A DNA stretch of 64,000 nt, from contig NZ_BNEO01000002.1 in assembly GCF_014905415.1 (NCBI RefSeq), forward strand, positions 558,001 through 622,000, written 5' to 3'. A program made the translations under genes and the position numbers. Below, in pieces: positions 39,014 through 46,691 of the stretch. This stretch comes from Virgibacillus salexigens. GTDB lineage: Bacteria > Bacillota > Bacilli > Bacillales > Amphibacillaceae. Positions within the stretch are counted from its first letter, which is position 1; every line of letters starts with the position of its first letter. The notes under the pieces are model-generated. The model ran no database searches. It saw nothing but the letters and a program-made list of their open reading frames with translations, and was not told the DNA's origin.

Positions 39014-39052
39014 AAAAGCGGCTCTTGAGAAAAGAGAGTCGCTTTTGTTTTT
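39014..39052 (+). terminator. Terminator of the YpzI-like gene
   Basis: Stem AAAAGCGGCTCT / GAGTCGCTTTT (one mismatch or G-T pair) and a T-rich tail with six consecutive T. Confidence 0.82.
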
Positions 39053-39210
39053 TACGTTGAGGAATTAGCAACGATATAATTTTATACCGTACACCTGAAA
39101 CAAATTCCAGATTTAATCGTATATCTATAAAGGCCATCGATAACATATATATACGTATTATAATCATTGAATTGGGTCGATGATATATTCAGATGAGAGG
39201 AAGAGAAGCG

Positions 39211-39411
39211 ATGGGGAATTTTACAAAAATAAAAGAGTGCCCTAAGTGTGGTGAAAGAGAAATAGGGATTGGCCATCAACGAGGATATTCCGATATTACT
39301 CCGAAAGGAAAGGTTTTAGGATCAGCAATTGAGTACATTGTTTGCACAGAATGCGGCTATATTATCGAAGGATATGTCAAAAAACCAAATCGATTCAAAG
39401 GTACATTATAG
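39211..39411 (+). CDS. Small zinc-ribbon protein
   Basis: 66 residues with two CxxC pairs (ECPKCGE and VCTECGY) about 30 residues apart, consistent with a zinc ribbon. Such proteins are often annotated vaguely as TFIIB-like, but nothing shows transcription function. The start at 39211 (MGNFTKI) follows GAGGAAGAG; an ATG 18 bases upstream is possible. Function unknown. Confidence 0.72.
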   Translation: MGNFTKIKECPKCGEREIGIGHQRGYSDITPKGKVLGSAIEYIVCTECGYIIEGYVKKPNRFKGTL

Positions 39412-39449
39412 TAATGAAAAATCCGTATTCAATTTAGAGGTGTATATAA

Positions 39450-39644
39450 ATGAAAGAATGGTGGAAGAAAAAGAAAGGAAAAACAAGAAAGAGGAAGAAA
39501 GATAATGATCATTATACTTTTTGGGATTTCGTACTAGATGTACTGTTCTGGATACCTGAGCTGCTATTTTTCCCTTTACGATTAATCTATTGGCTAATAA
39601 AGGGAATCGGAAGACTTATTGGGAATATAGTTGACTTAATCTAA
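39450..39644 (+). CDS. Cationic single-span mini-membrane protein
   Basis: 64 residues: the first 19 contain 13 Lys/Arg (KEWWKKKKGKTRKRKK), then a hydrophobic aromatic-rich region (FWDFVLDVLFWIPELLFFPLRLIYWLI). SD TAGAGGTG is well placed. I do not recognise the family; it could be a membrane-binding or regulatory mini-protein. It is real-looking by RBS and composition but lacks homology evidence that I can see. Confidence 0.55.
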   Translation: MKEWWKKKKGKTRKRKKDNDHYTFWDFVLDVLFWIPELLFFPLRLIYWLIKGIGRLIGNIVDLI

Positions 39645-39834
39645 ACTTGTACGGAGTGGTAAATGAAGCAGGGGAGAGTGTAGATTGTCCATCTTAATCT
39701 TTCCATAATCTCAACCTTAGCTGCGTTCCAGGAAAAATCTCGATAATTTACACAAAACAGTACGAATTTTTTTGTTATTTAAATATATTTCAATGCAAAC
39801 TTTTACAAAAAGACGGAGTTAAAAGGAGTTAATG

Positions 39835-40194
39835 ATGGATAAGCAAAGAACGATGAAGGAAGTCGATCAGTTAATAGATGATTTGCCAGATAATATTCAA
39901 ACGATTACGATTACGTTAAGGAAAATGATTTTAGAAGCTTCACCGAAACTTGTGGAAGTATGGAAATGGTCGATGCCAAATTATATGTATAATGGATTGG
40001 TTTGCTATATACAAACCGCAAAAGAACATGTTAATCTTGGTTTTCATAAAGGAAATGAACTTCAGGACAAGTACCATTTGTTACAAGGTACAGGAAAAAC
40101 CATGAGGAGTATTAAAATCCGAAAGCTCGAAGACATTCAATCAGAGGAATTCACTTCAATTATTAAAGCAGCCATCACATTAAATGAATCATAA
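39835..40194 (+). CDS. DUF1801 (YdhG-like) protein
   Basis: 119 residues of the YdhG/DUF1801 fold (WKWSMPNYMYNGLVCYIQTAKEHVNLGF and the C-terminal IRKLEDIQSEEFTSIIKAAI). Family members are small iron-chaperone-like (frataxin-related) proteins; in B. subtilis YdhG is suggested to bind iron. Start at 39835 is spaced six bases from AAGGAG; ATG at 39832 is also possible. Single gene. Confidence 0.8.
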   Translation: MDKQRTMKEVDQLIDDLPDNIQTITITLRKMILEASPKLVEVWKWSMPNYMYNGLVCYIQTAKEHVNLGFHKGNELQDKYHLLQGTGKTMRSIKIRKLEDIQSEEFTSIIKAAITLNES

Positions 40195-40248
40195 TAGAAA
40201 AGGGGAATGGGATAAAGTGAATGGATGGTTCCGATTGTTTTATATTTC

Positions 40249-40287
<39 letters not shown>

Positions 40288-40345
40288 GAGGTGAATTTTA
40301 TCTCAAAATAAAAGTATACTCTTGATAGTGAGACGGAATAAAAAA

Positions 40346-40382
40346 AATCACTATATGATTTGATCAATATAGTGATTTTTGC
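40346..40382 (-). terminator. Terminator of the Rieske oxidoreductase gene
   Basis: Stem AAAATCACTATAT / ATATAGTGATTTTT around GATTTGATCA, just downstream of the minus-strand stop. Confidence 0.85.
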
Positions 40383-40385
40383 GAT

Positions 40386-41924
40386 CTATTTATTTAATTT
40401 AGCTGGATCAATTTGCTTTAATGATTTATTTGCTGGTCCTTCGATAACTTCACCTGTATAAGAAAAACGTGAACCATGACATGGGCAATCCCAACTGCGT
40501 TCACCTGAATTCCATTCAACTTCACAACCTAAATGTGTACAGGTCGTATCAACAACATGAAGCTGATTTTCTTTATCTTTATAAACACCTGTTCGATTAC
40601 CATTAATCCTAGTGACTGTTGCTTGATCTGGCGCTAATTGATTAAGCTGATTTTCCGTGTTATCCAATTTTCCTTGAATCATGTGTTTCGCTACATCCAT
40701 ATTTGTTTGAGCGAACTTTCGAATCGATGGATCGGCTTGGAATCGTGTTGGTGTAAACAATGCTGTATAGTCACTATGTTGTTCAACAATTTGCGAAGAA
40801 ATAATTTTAGCAGCGACTGTACCATTTGTCATTCCCCATTTACGGAAACCGGTTGCAACCAAAACTGCATCTTCTGATTTTTTAATTGGTCCAATATACG
40901 GCAATTTATCCAGCGTAGTTAAATCTTGTGCTGACCATCGATAATCACAAGATTTCATGTCAAAATTTTGCTCAGCAAATTGTTGAAGTGCTTTGTAATG
41001 ATGCAATGTGGATTTTCCTTGGCCGGTTTTATGATTCTCTCCACCAATTAACCATAAGTCACACCCTCCCCACTTCGTTGACCGAATTGATCTGGTTGGG
41101 GTTTCCGCATTAATATACATACCACCAGGATAAGGCTTTCGAGATTGGATTCCAAGAACGTAGGCTCTTTCGGCATACATTCTTGCAAAATAATAACTAT
41201 CTCGGTCATAGAAAGGAAAATGAGTTGCACAGATAACATATTTGCAAGTTATGCGATGTGCCTCTTTGGTTACAATTGAAGGATATTTGTTATATTCGAT
41301 ATCAATTGCAGTTGTGTGTTCGTAATAGGCTGCATCCTGGTTGCAACTTTCTTCAATTAATGTTAATAGATATTTTAACGGATGGAATTGTGCTTGATCC
41401 TTCATTTGTAGTACAGATTTCACTGGAATATCTAAAGGCATTGTTTCACTTAAAGTACTATTAATATTTAGTTGCCTGTAGGCGTTATACTCATTTTCTA
41501 AGTTATCTAACCATTTATCGGAGTTGGTATAAATAAATGCATCTTCTTTTTTATAATTACAATCAATGTGGTGTGTTTTGATAATCTCTTCAATAAGTTG
41601 TTTAGCTTCATCGGCAGCCTTTAAATAAAGACCGGCGTTTTCAATGCCCATATGCCTAATCAATTCATCATAAATTAAACCATGTTGAGCGGTGATTTTT
41701 GCTGTTGTATGTCCAGTTGTTCCGTTTAATAATTCATCTGCATCAATTAAAGTTACTTTAATATTTTGCTTCGAAAGTAAGTATGCTGCTGTAATTCCAA
41801 CTATTCCCCCTCCAACAATACCGACATCTGTTTTAATGGAGGTATCTAAAGGCCGGAATTTGGGTAATGATAACGTATCTCTCCAAAACGAGGTTGATTC
41901 AGAAGGGATTTGTGATTTATCCAA
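40386..41924 (-). CDS. FAD-dependent oxidoreductase with C-terminal Rieske domain (YhfW type)
   Basis: 512 residues: a DAO-type flavoprotein with the dinucleotide-binding motif VGIVGGGIVGITAAYLL (about residue 31) and a C-terminal Rieske [2Fe-2S] domain whose ligands are CTHLGC and CPCHGS. The fusion resembles B. subtilis YhfW. The substrate is unknown. No Tat or Sec signal peptide is seen, so it is cytoplasmic. TTG start (MDKSQIP) with SD AAGGAG. A palindrome lies 25-45 bases upstream of the start. Confidence 0.88.
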   Translation of the reverse strand: MDKSQIPSESTSFWRDTLSLPKFRPLDTSIKTDVGIVGGGIVGITAAYLLSKQNIKVTLIDADELLNGTTGHTTAKITAQHGLIYDELIRHMGIENAGLYLKAADEAKQLIEEIIKTHHIDCNYKKEDAFIYTNSDKWLDNLENEYNAYRQLNINSTLSETMPLDIPVKSVLQMKDQAQFHPLKYLLTLIEESCNQDAAYYEHTTAIDIEYNKYPSIVTKEAHRITCKYVICATHFPFYDRDSYYFARMYAERAYVLGIQSRKPYPGGMYINAETPTRSIRSTKWGGCDLWLIGGENHKTGQGKSTLHHYKALQQFAEQNFDMKSCDYRWSAQDLTTLDKLPYIGPIKKSEDAVLVATGFRKWGMTNGTVAAKIISSQIVEQHSDYTALFTPTRFQADPSIRKFAQTNMDVAKHMIQGKLDNTENQLNQLAPDQATVTRINGNRTGVYKDKENQLHVVDTTCTHLGCEVEWNSGERSWDCPCHGSRFSYTGEVIEGPANKSLKQIDPAKLNK

Positions 41925-41948
41925 TGGATGGCCACTCCTTTTATTAAC

Positions 41949-41969
41949 TATACTATTATTAGTAGTATA
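41949..41969. promoter_or_regulatory. Palindrome before the Rieske oxidoreductase gene
   Basis: Near-perfect 21-bp inverted repeat with TATACTA and TAGTATA arms and a seven-base centre, upstream of the SD. Compatible with a MarR-type or similar operator; the regulator is unknown. Confidence 0.4.
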
Positions 41970-42051
41970 AACACTCCTCGTTATTTTAACCGATTAAATC
42001 AGGTTTACCTTTCAAATAAATCGGATATTGTGTTAAATGAGGTGATATGCA

Positions 42052-42321
42052 ATGAACGTACATGCTAAGATAAGTGGAAAAGTTCAAGGAGTTGGCTTCC
42101 GTTTTTCTGCTAAGCAGAAAGCAGATGAAATAGGAATAACTGGCTGGATTCGAAATAATCCGGATGGAACGGTTGAATTGGAAGCTCAAGGAGAGAATAA
42201 GCAATTAGATCAATTCTTAAAAGACTTATCAAAAGGATTAAATCCAGCTATAAAGGTTCAAGAGGTAGATCAAAGCAAATTTGAAAGTTCAACGAATTTT
42301 AATTCCTTTAAAATAAGCTAA
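42052..42321 (+). CDS. acyP: Acylphosphatase
   Basis: 89 residues with the acylphosphatase active-site elements VQGVGFRFSAKQKADEIG (phosphate-binding arginine) and GWIRNNPDGTVELEAQG (catalytic asparagine). Hydrolyses carboxyl-phosphate anhydrides such as acetyl phosphate in the cytoplasm. Standard length and fold. Confidence 0.93.
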   Translation: MNVHAKISGKVQGVGFRFSAKQKADEIGITGWIRNNPDGTVELEAQGENKQLDQFLKDLSKGLNPAIKVQEVDQSKFESSTNFNSFKIS

Positions 42322-42323
42322 AT

Positions 42324-42362
42324 AGAAAGGATCGTTGGTTGATCCAACGATCCTTTCTATTT
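42324..42362. terminator. Bidirectional terminator between acyP and ferredoxin genes
   Basis: Long perfect stem AGAAAGGATCGTTGG / CCAACGATCCTTTCT with a TTGAT loop between two convergent genes. Confidence 0.9.
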
Positions 42363-42372
42363 ATTGCTCTTC

Positions 42373-42612
42373 TTATTGCTCTTCAAAGAACTTACGGTTA
42401 AGAGCGATATATTCATTTTCTTCCTCTGGTACTTCATCTTCCATATAAATTGCTTCTACCGGACATACAGCTTCACACGCCCCGCAATCGATACAAATGT
42501 CAGGGTCAATGAAAAACATATCTTTTCCTTCTTCTATACAATCAACAGGACATACTTCAACGCATTCTCCTGCTTTTTCATCTTTACAAGGTGATGTAAT
42601 AATAAATGCCAA
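42373..42612 (-). CDS. Ferredoxin, 7Fe-8S type pattern
   Basis: 79 residues. Cysteines at positions 9, 17, 21, 25, 40, 43, 46 and 50; the spacing (Cx7CxxxCP and CxxCxxCxxxCP) fits a 3Fe-4S plus 4Fe-4S ferredoxin of the FdxA type rather than the single-cluster Bacillus Fer. A small soluble electron carrier; its redox partners are not encoded nearby. SD AGGAGGAG. Confidence 0.9.
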   Translation of the reverse strand: MAFIITSPCKDEKAGECVEVCPVDCIEEGKDMFFIDPDICIDCGACEAVCPVEAIYMEDEVPEEENEYIALNRKFFEEQ

Positions 42613-42806
42613 GTGGTTCTCCTCCTTTTACCGTTCTGTTAAATTATGTTAAGTGTATATAATAATTTAATTGTAATTATAACGCATTTACAATGAAAAA
42701 TAAAAGCCATTTTGCTGAAATAGCACTTGTTAATTCCATCATTCTACACATTTTTCATGAAAATAGCCATATAATTTAGTATTCGTAATATAGGGAGAGA
42801 AATACA

Positions 42807-43988
42807 ATGGAAATAACTGTACGGCAAGGAGACACATTACACTATTATAGTCAGCTTTTTGATATTCCGTTACCATTAATAGAAGATGCCAATCAAAGGT
42901 CACAAGTTTTTGCTGAAGAGACGGTGTATATACCAGGGTATCAATCCATTCCTTATATAATTCAATCCGATGATTCATTTCAAACAATTGCTACGAACAG
43001 AAATATCCCTGTCGACCGGATTGCCTTACTTAATCAAACCAGCATTGACAACAGTTTAACTGTTGGGCATAGCATATGTCTTCCTAAAAAAGTAACAGAG
43101 CTAATCGTAACAGACCTTAATGATTACACCTATGAAAAAATGCAACAAGATCTACATAAAATTGCAAAACTCTATCCATTTATTACGCTGCAATCCATTG
43201 GCTCATCCGTAATGGGCAAAGATTTGATTGAGGTACAAATTGGAAATGGTTCAAAACAGGTTCATTTAAATGGTTCTTTTCATGGAACAGAGTGGATTAC
43301 GACATCGGTTATTCTAAAATTTATTAATGAATATGCCATATCCTTGACGAATCAGTTACCAATGCAAGCCATTGCCACATTACCTCTTTATCAAGCAGCT
43401 CGCCTATCGATTGTTCCTATGGTTAATCCTGACGGAGTCAATCTTGTTATAAAAGGTTCTGCATCTGCAGCAAAATATGAAGCGAATGTATTAGATATAA
43501 ATCATAATCAGGATGATTTTTCTAATTGGAAAGCAAATATTCGAGGGGTGGATTTGAATAAGCAATTCCCTGCATGTTGGAATGTGGAAGCGAACAGAAA
43601 GCCAACTTCACCTCAGCCCAGAGACTTCCCTGGCTACATGGCATTAACAGAGCCAGAAGCGATTGCGATGGCGAATTTAGCGAAGCAACGTCATTTTATG
43701 CGGCTTCTTGCTCTACATACGCAAGGAGAAGAAATATACTGGGGTTTCGAGGGATTTGAACCAGCCATTTCCCAAAAAATAGTTAATGAATATGCGCAGG
43801 TTAGTGGTTATCAACCGGTTCGTTATCTCGATAGCTTTGCTGGTTATAAAGATTGGTTTATTCAAGAATTCCAAAGACCTGGTTTTACATTGGAATTAGG
43901 GTTGGGAGTAAATCCTCTACCTTTTGAACAGTATCCAATTATTTATCAAAAGACACGAGGAATTTTATTGGCAAGTCTTTATTTATAA
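42807..43988 (+). CDS. LysM-M14 gamma-D-glutamyl-diamino acid endopeptidase
   Basis: 393 residues: two LysM repeats at about residues 3-45 and 50-95 (the first reads VRQGDTLHYYSQLFDI) followed by an M14 zinc carboxypeptidase-like domain with HGTEW (Zn ligands H and E) and the later HTQGE. No signal peptide is present. The arrangement matches endopeptidase I of Bacillus sphaericus and YqgT of B. subtilis, which cleave gamma-D-Glu-diamino acid bonds and are connected to sporulation. The final ten bases overlap the minus-strand phosphatase gene tail-to-tail. Confidence 0.9.
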   Translation: MEITVRQGDTLHYYSQLFDIPLPLIEDANQRSQVFAEETVYIPGYQSIPYIIQSDDSFQTIATNRNIPVDRIALLNQTSIDNSLTVGHSICLPKKVTELIVTDLNDYTYEKMQQDLHKIAKLYPFITLQSIGSSVMGKDLIEVQIGNGSKQVHLNGSFHGTEWITTSVILKFINEYAISLTNQLPMQAIATLPLYQAARLSIVPMVNPDGVNLVIKGSASAAKYEANVLDINHNQDDFSNWKANIRGVDLNKQFPACWNVEANRKPTSPQPRDFPGYMALTEPEAIAMANLAKQRHFMRLLALHTQGEEIYWGFEGFEPAISQKIVNEYAQVSGYQPVRYLDSFAGYKDWFIQEFQRPGFTLELGLGVNPLPFEQYPIIYQKTRGILLASLYL

Positions 43989-44563
43989 AGATCTTGCCAA
44001 ATTATGTGTTGAGGCGATTCCAATTCCTCGCAAAACTGTAATGCGTAAATATCTGGATTTCGCATCGTCTTCCATTGTTCAAAACCAAACGTATGATCAA
44101 AATGATTTAGTAATAACGCAATTAAGTTCCCATGACTGACGATAATAATATTTTGGTAATCATTTTGCTGCACTATTTCATCTAGTATTGGATACGCTCT
44201 TTTAAATGCATCATTTGATGATTCCCCACCAGGTAAAGCAAAATCAGGTTCTTGAAAAGAATGCTCCAACACCTCTAACCAGTCATCAATTGGCTGCACA
44301 CTCAACATACGTTCTTGAAGTCGCTCATCAATATGTATAGATAGATCTTGCTTCATCGCAAACGGTTTAATACTGTCGATTGCCCTTAAATAAGGACTAG
44401 AGATAATACAATCAATTCGTTTGTCCAATTTGCTGAAATAATACGCTAATTGTTCTGCCTGTTTTAAGCCATTTGTTGTTAAAGGAGAGTCTCGATGTTG
44501 ACCATGAGCATGACAATGCCTTACGAAATAGATTTGTTTCTGTACTTGCACGGAATAATCCAT
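43979..44563 (-). CDS. Histidine phosphatase family protein
   Basis: 194 residues with the branch-1 motif YFVRHCHAHGQ (phospho-accepting histidine; R-H-C instead of the common R-H-G), SSPYLRAIDS, and IIVSHGNLIALLL near the C-terminus. Likely a phosphoglycerate-mutase-fold phosphatase of PhoE type, substrate unknown. Terminal overlap with the convergent M14 gene. Confidence 0.87.
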   Translation of the reverse strand: MDYSVQVQKQIYFVRHCHAHGQHRDSPLTTNGLKQAEQLAYYFSKLDKRIDCIISSPYLRAIDSIKPFAMKQDLSIHIDERLQERMLSVQPIDDWLEVLEHSFQEPDFALPGGESSNDAFKRAYPILDEIVQQNDYQNIIIVSHGNLIALLLNHFDHTFGFEQWKTMRNPDIYALQFCEELESPQHIIWQDLYK

Positions 44564-44704
44564 TACCCAACCTCCATTCTTAAAACAGAATAATACGAAT
44601 TGACTAATACATGTTTAGTATACCATTTTTAGTAAAGAAATAGTACGATGCATAAAAAAACCAGGGTAGTTTATCCCCTGGTATTTCCATTCAACAAGTA
44701 ATTT

Positions 44705-44908
44705 TTATACTACTTCAAAATAGTCTTTATGAAATCCACCGATTCGATCACTATTGTCAATAATAAAGTAAAATTCTTCTGTTTCATTTTTTACGTCGTA
44801 AATTTTACCTGGTGTCAATTTATTATTTACTACGAATTTCTTTGCATCAGCATGTACACATTTTAATTGTTTGATGGTTTCTCTATTTTCCCAGTCTAAA
44901 TGAATCAT
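44705..44908 (-). CDS. Conserved 67-aa Bacillaceae protein of unknown function (DUF6501-like)
   Basis: 67 residues (MIHLDWENRETIKQLKCVHADAKKF...KDYFEVV). One cysteine, no transmembrane segment. I associate it with the DUF6501 group of small Bacillaceae proteins. SD AGGAGAAG. A hairpin containing CCAGGG/CCCTGG follows at about 44660-44685. Confidence 0.7.
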   Translation of the reverse strand: MIHLDWENRETIKQLKCVHADAKKFVVNNKLTPGKIYDVKNETEEFYFIIDNSDRIGGFHKDYFEVV

Positions 44909-44947
44909 TTCACTTCTCCTCTATAGTTTACATAATATGATTATCGT

Positions 44948-45919
44948 TTACTTGTTTCCGCCAAATAATCGTTGATACTCGCCATAGCCTGCATCCTTTA
45001 ATTTATCTTTTGGGATAAATCGCATAGCAGCGGAATTCATACAATAACGGAGTCCTCCCTCATCTTTAGGGCCATCATCAAATACATGTCCTAAATGAGA
45101 GTCTGCATCCTTACTTCTTACTTCTGTACGAACCATCCCATGGGAAGTATCTGTGTTTTCTTTTAATTGATACTTATCAATTGGTTTTGTAAAGCTTGGC
45201 CAACCACAGCCGGCGTCATACTTATCTTTGGATGAAAACAGCGGTTCTCCAGAGACGATATCTACATAAATACCTTCTTGCTCATTATCCCAGTATTCAT
45301 TATAAAAAGGTCGCTCCGTACCATTTTCTTGTGTTACTTGATATTGGATTGGCGATAATTTTTGTTTTAAATCTGTGTTATCTTTTGCGTTCTTCCAATT
45401 CTGATTAATAAAATCTTCCCTTCCAGATCCCTTTTTATATAAGCGGTAGTGGAAGGACTGTTTTTTGTAGTAATCTTGATGTTCTTCCTCCGCTGGATAA
45501 AAAGGCTTTGCAGGAAGAATTTCAGTAACAATTGGCTTGGAAAATTTACCGCTATTCTCTAAGTCTTGCTTTGATTGTTCCGCAATTTGTTTCTGTTGCG
45601 GATTATGATAGAAGATCGCTGTTTGGTAGGACTCTCCTCTGTCATTAAATTGACCATGCGGATCAGTTGGATCGATTTGCTGCCAAAACGTTTCTACCAG
45701 CTTCTTATATGGCATGATGGTTGGATCAAATTCAATTTGTACTGCTTCCACGTGGCCGGTAGTATTCGAGCAGACTTGTTGATAAGTTGGATTTTCTACT
45801 GTTCCTCCTGTATATCCCGAAGTCACCCGAATAATACCTGGTCGTTCATCAAAAGGTTCAACCATACACCAGAAACAACCTCCAGCGAAAGTTGCGAATT
45901 CTTTTGTTGTTTCACTCAT
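44948..45919 (-). CDS. msrAB: Fused peptide methionine sulfoxide reductase MsrA-MsrB
   Basis: 323 residues. MsrA at the N-terminus has the catalytic GGCFWC motif (Cys15 and Cys18); the C-terminal MsrB has [11 protein letters not shown] and [11 protein letters not shown] with the reactive cysteine and a zinc pair of the CGW type. It repairs S- and R-methionine sulfoxide in the cytoplasm. ATG at 45919 has AGGAGGG nine bases before it, so the ATG three codons upstream is not the start. Confidence 0.95.
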   Translation of the reverse strand: MSETTKEFATFAGGCFWCMVEPFDERPGIIRVTSGYTGGTVENPTYQQVCSNTTGHVEAVQIEFDPTIMPYKKLVETFWQQIDPTDPHGQFNDRGESYQTAIFYHNPQQKQIAEQSKQDLENSGKFSKPIVTEILPAKPFYPAEEEHQDYYKKQSFHYRLYKKGSGREDFINQNWKNAKDNTDLKQKLSPIQYQVTQENGTERPFYNEYWDNEQEGIYVDIVSGEPLFSSKDKYDAGCGWPSFTKPIDKYQLKENTDTSHGMVRTEVRSKDADSHLGHVFDDGPKDEGGLRYCMNSAAMRFIPKDKLKDAGYGEYQRLFGGNK

Positions 45920-45995
45920 GCTATACATCCCTCCTGAGCATTTTCTTCTATTTTTCCCTTTATAGAAGAAAAAATCAAGCTAGGCGTCTTAAAAG

Positions 45996-46532
45996 TTAAA
46001 TAAACAGTTTCGGTACGGATTGCCCTTTTTTTTGTTCTGCGATATCAGAAGGTTCACTATCTGATGACTCTATCCATTCCGAGCTGCTTTCTTCTTCCTT
46101 TGCATCTAGACTTTCCTCTATTTCATCTTTTTGTTCATCATTCGTACTCTCCATTGAATTAAAGGCCTTCATCATACGATACATTGCTGGCAGGTTTTTT
46201 ACCATTGGTCCATATTCCTGTACAATAGGAGCTGCGTTTTGAACTACTTTAATCACTTGTTGAACATTATCTAATGTTCCAGAGAGACCACCCACTCCTT
46301 TGCTCAGAAATCCAGTTCCGGAACCAGATTGAGGCTGTAGAAAGCTTAAAAGATTTCGTAAATTACCTCCTCTAGTCTGAGGTTGTTGTGGTATCATCCC
46401 TGAAAATGGCCGATTAGGAAATGGTGTATTAGAAAATGATTGATTACCAAATGGACGCATGAAGTTACCCGGGTTCCCCTGAGGCGGCGTATCAAATGGG
46501 AATTGCCCTTGTTGATTTGGTGGAAATACCAT
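45996..46532 (-). CDS. yqfQ: YqfQ/VrrA-like protein
   Basis: 178 residues. The N-terminal half is Pro/Gln/Asn/Phe-rich low complexity (PPNQQGQFPFDTPPQGNPGNF), the middle has a hydrophobic helix (VIKVVQNAAPIVQEYGPMVKNLP), and the C-terminus is a Glu/Ser-rich acidic tail. This is the composition of the VrrA/YqfQ family, known in Bacillus anthracis for a variable repeat. Location and function are not established. SD AGAAGGGGG. Confidence 0.75.
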   Translation of the reverse strand: MVFPPNQQGQFPFDTPPQGNPGNFMRPFGNQSFSNTPFPNRPFSGMIPQQPQTRGGNLRNLLSFLQPQSGSGTGFLSKGVGGLSGTLDNVQQVIKVVQNAAPIVQEYGPMVKNLPAMYRMMKAFNSMESTNDEQKDEIEESLDAKEEESSSEWIESSDSEPSDIAEQKKGQSVPKLFI

Positions 46533-46691
46533 CCCGATTTACCCCCTTCTTATAACAAATCATCTGTAAATAGTGTACGTAAACCCATCCAAAAAGTGTA
46601 GGCATATATGAAAATAAATTGATTATTTCCCGGGCAACCGCAAGAACCAACAGAATCCCTTAAATTCAAACAATGTAATGGCAAAAAATTG

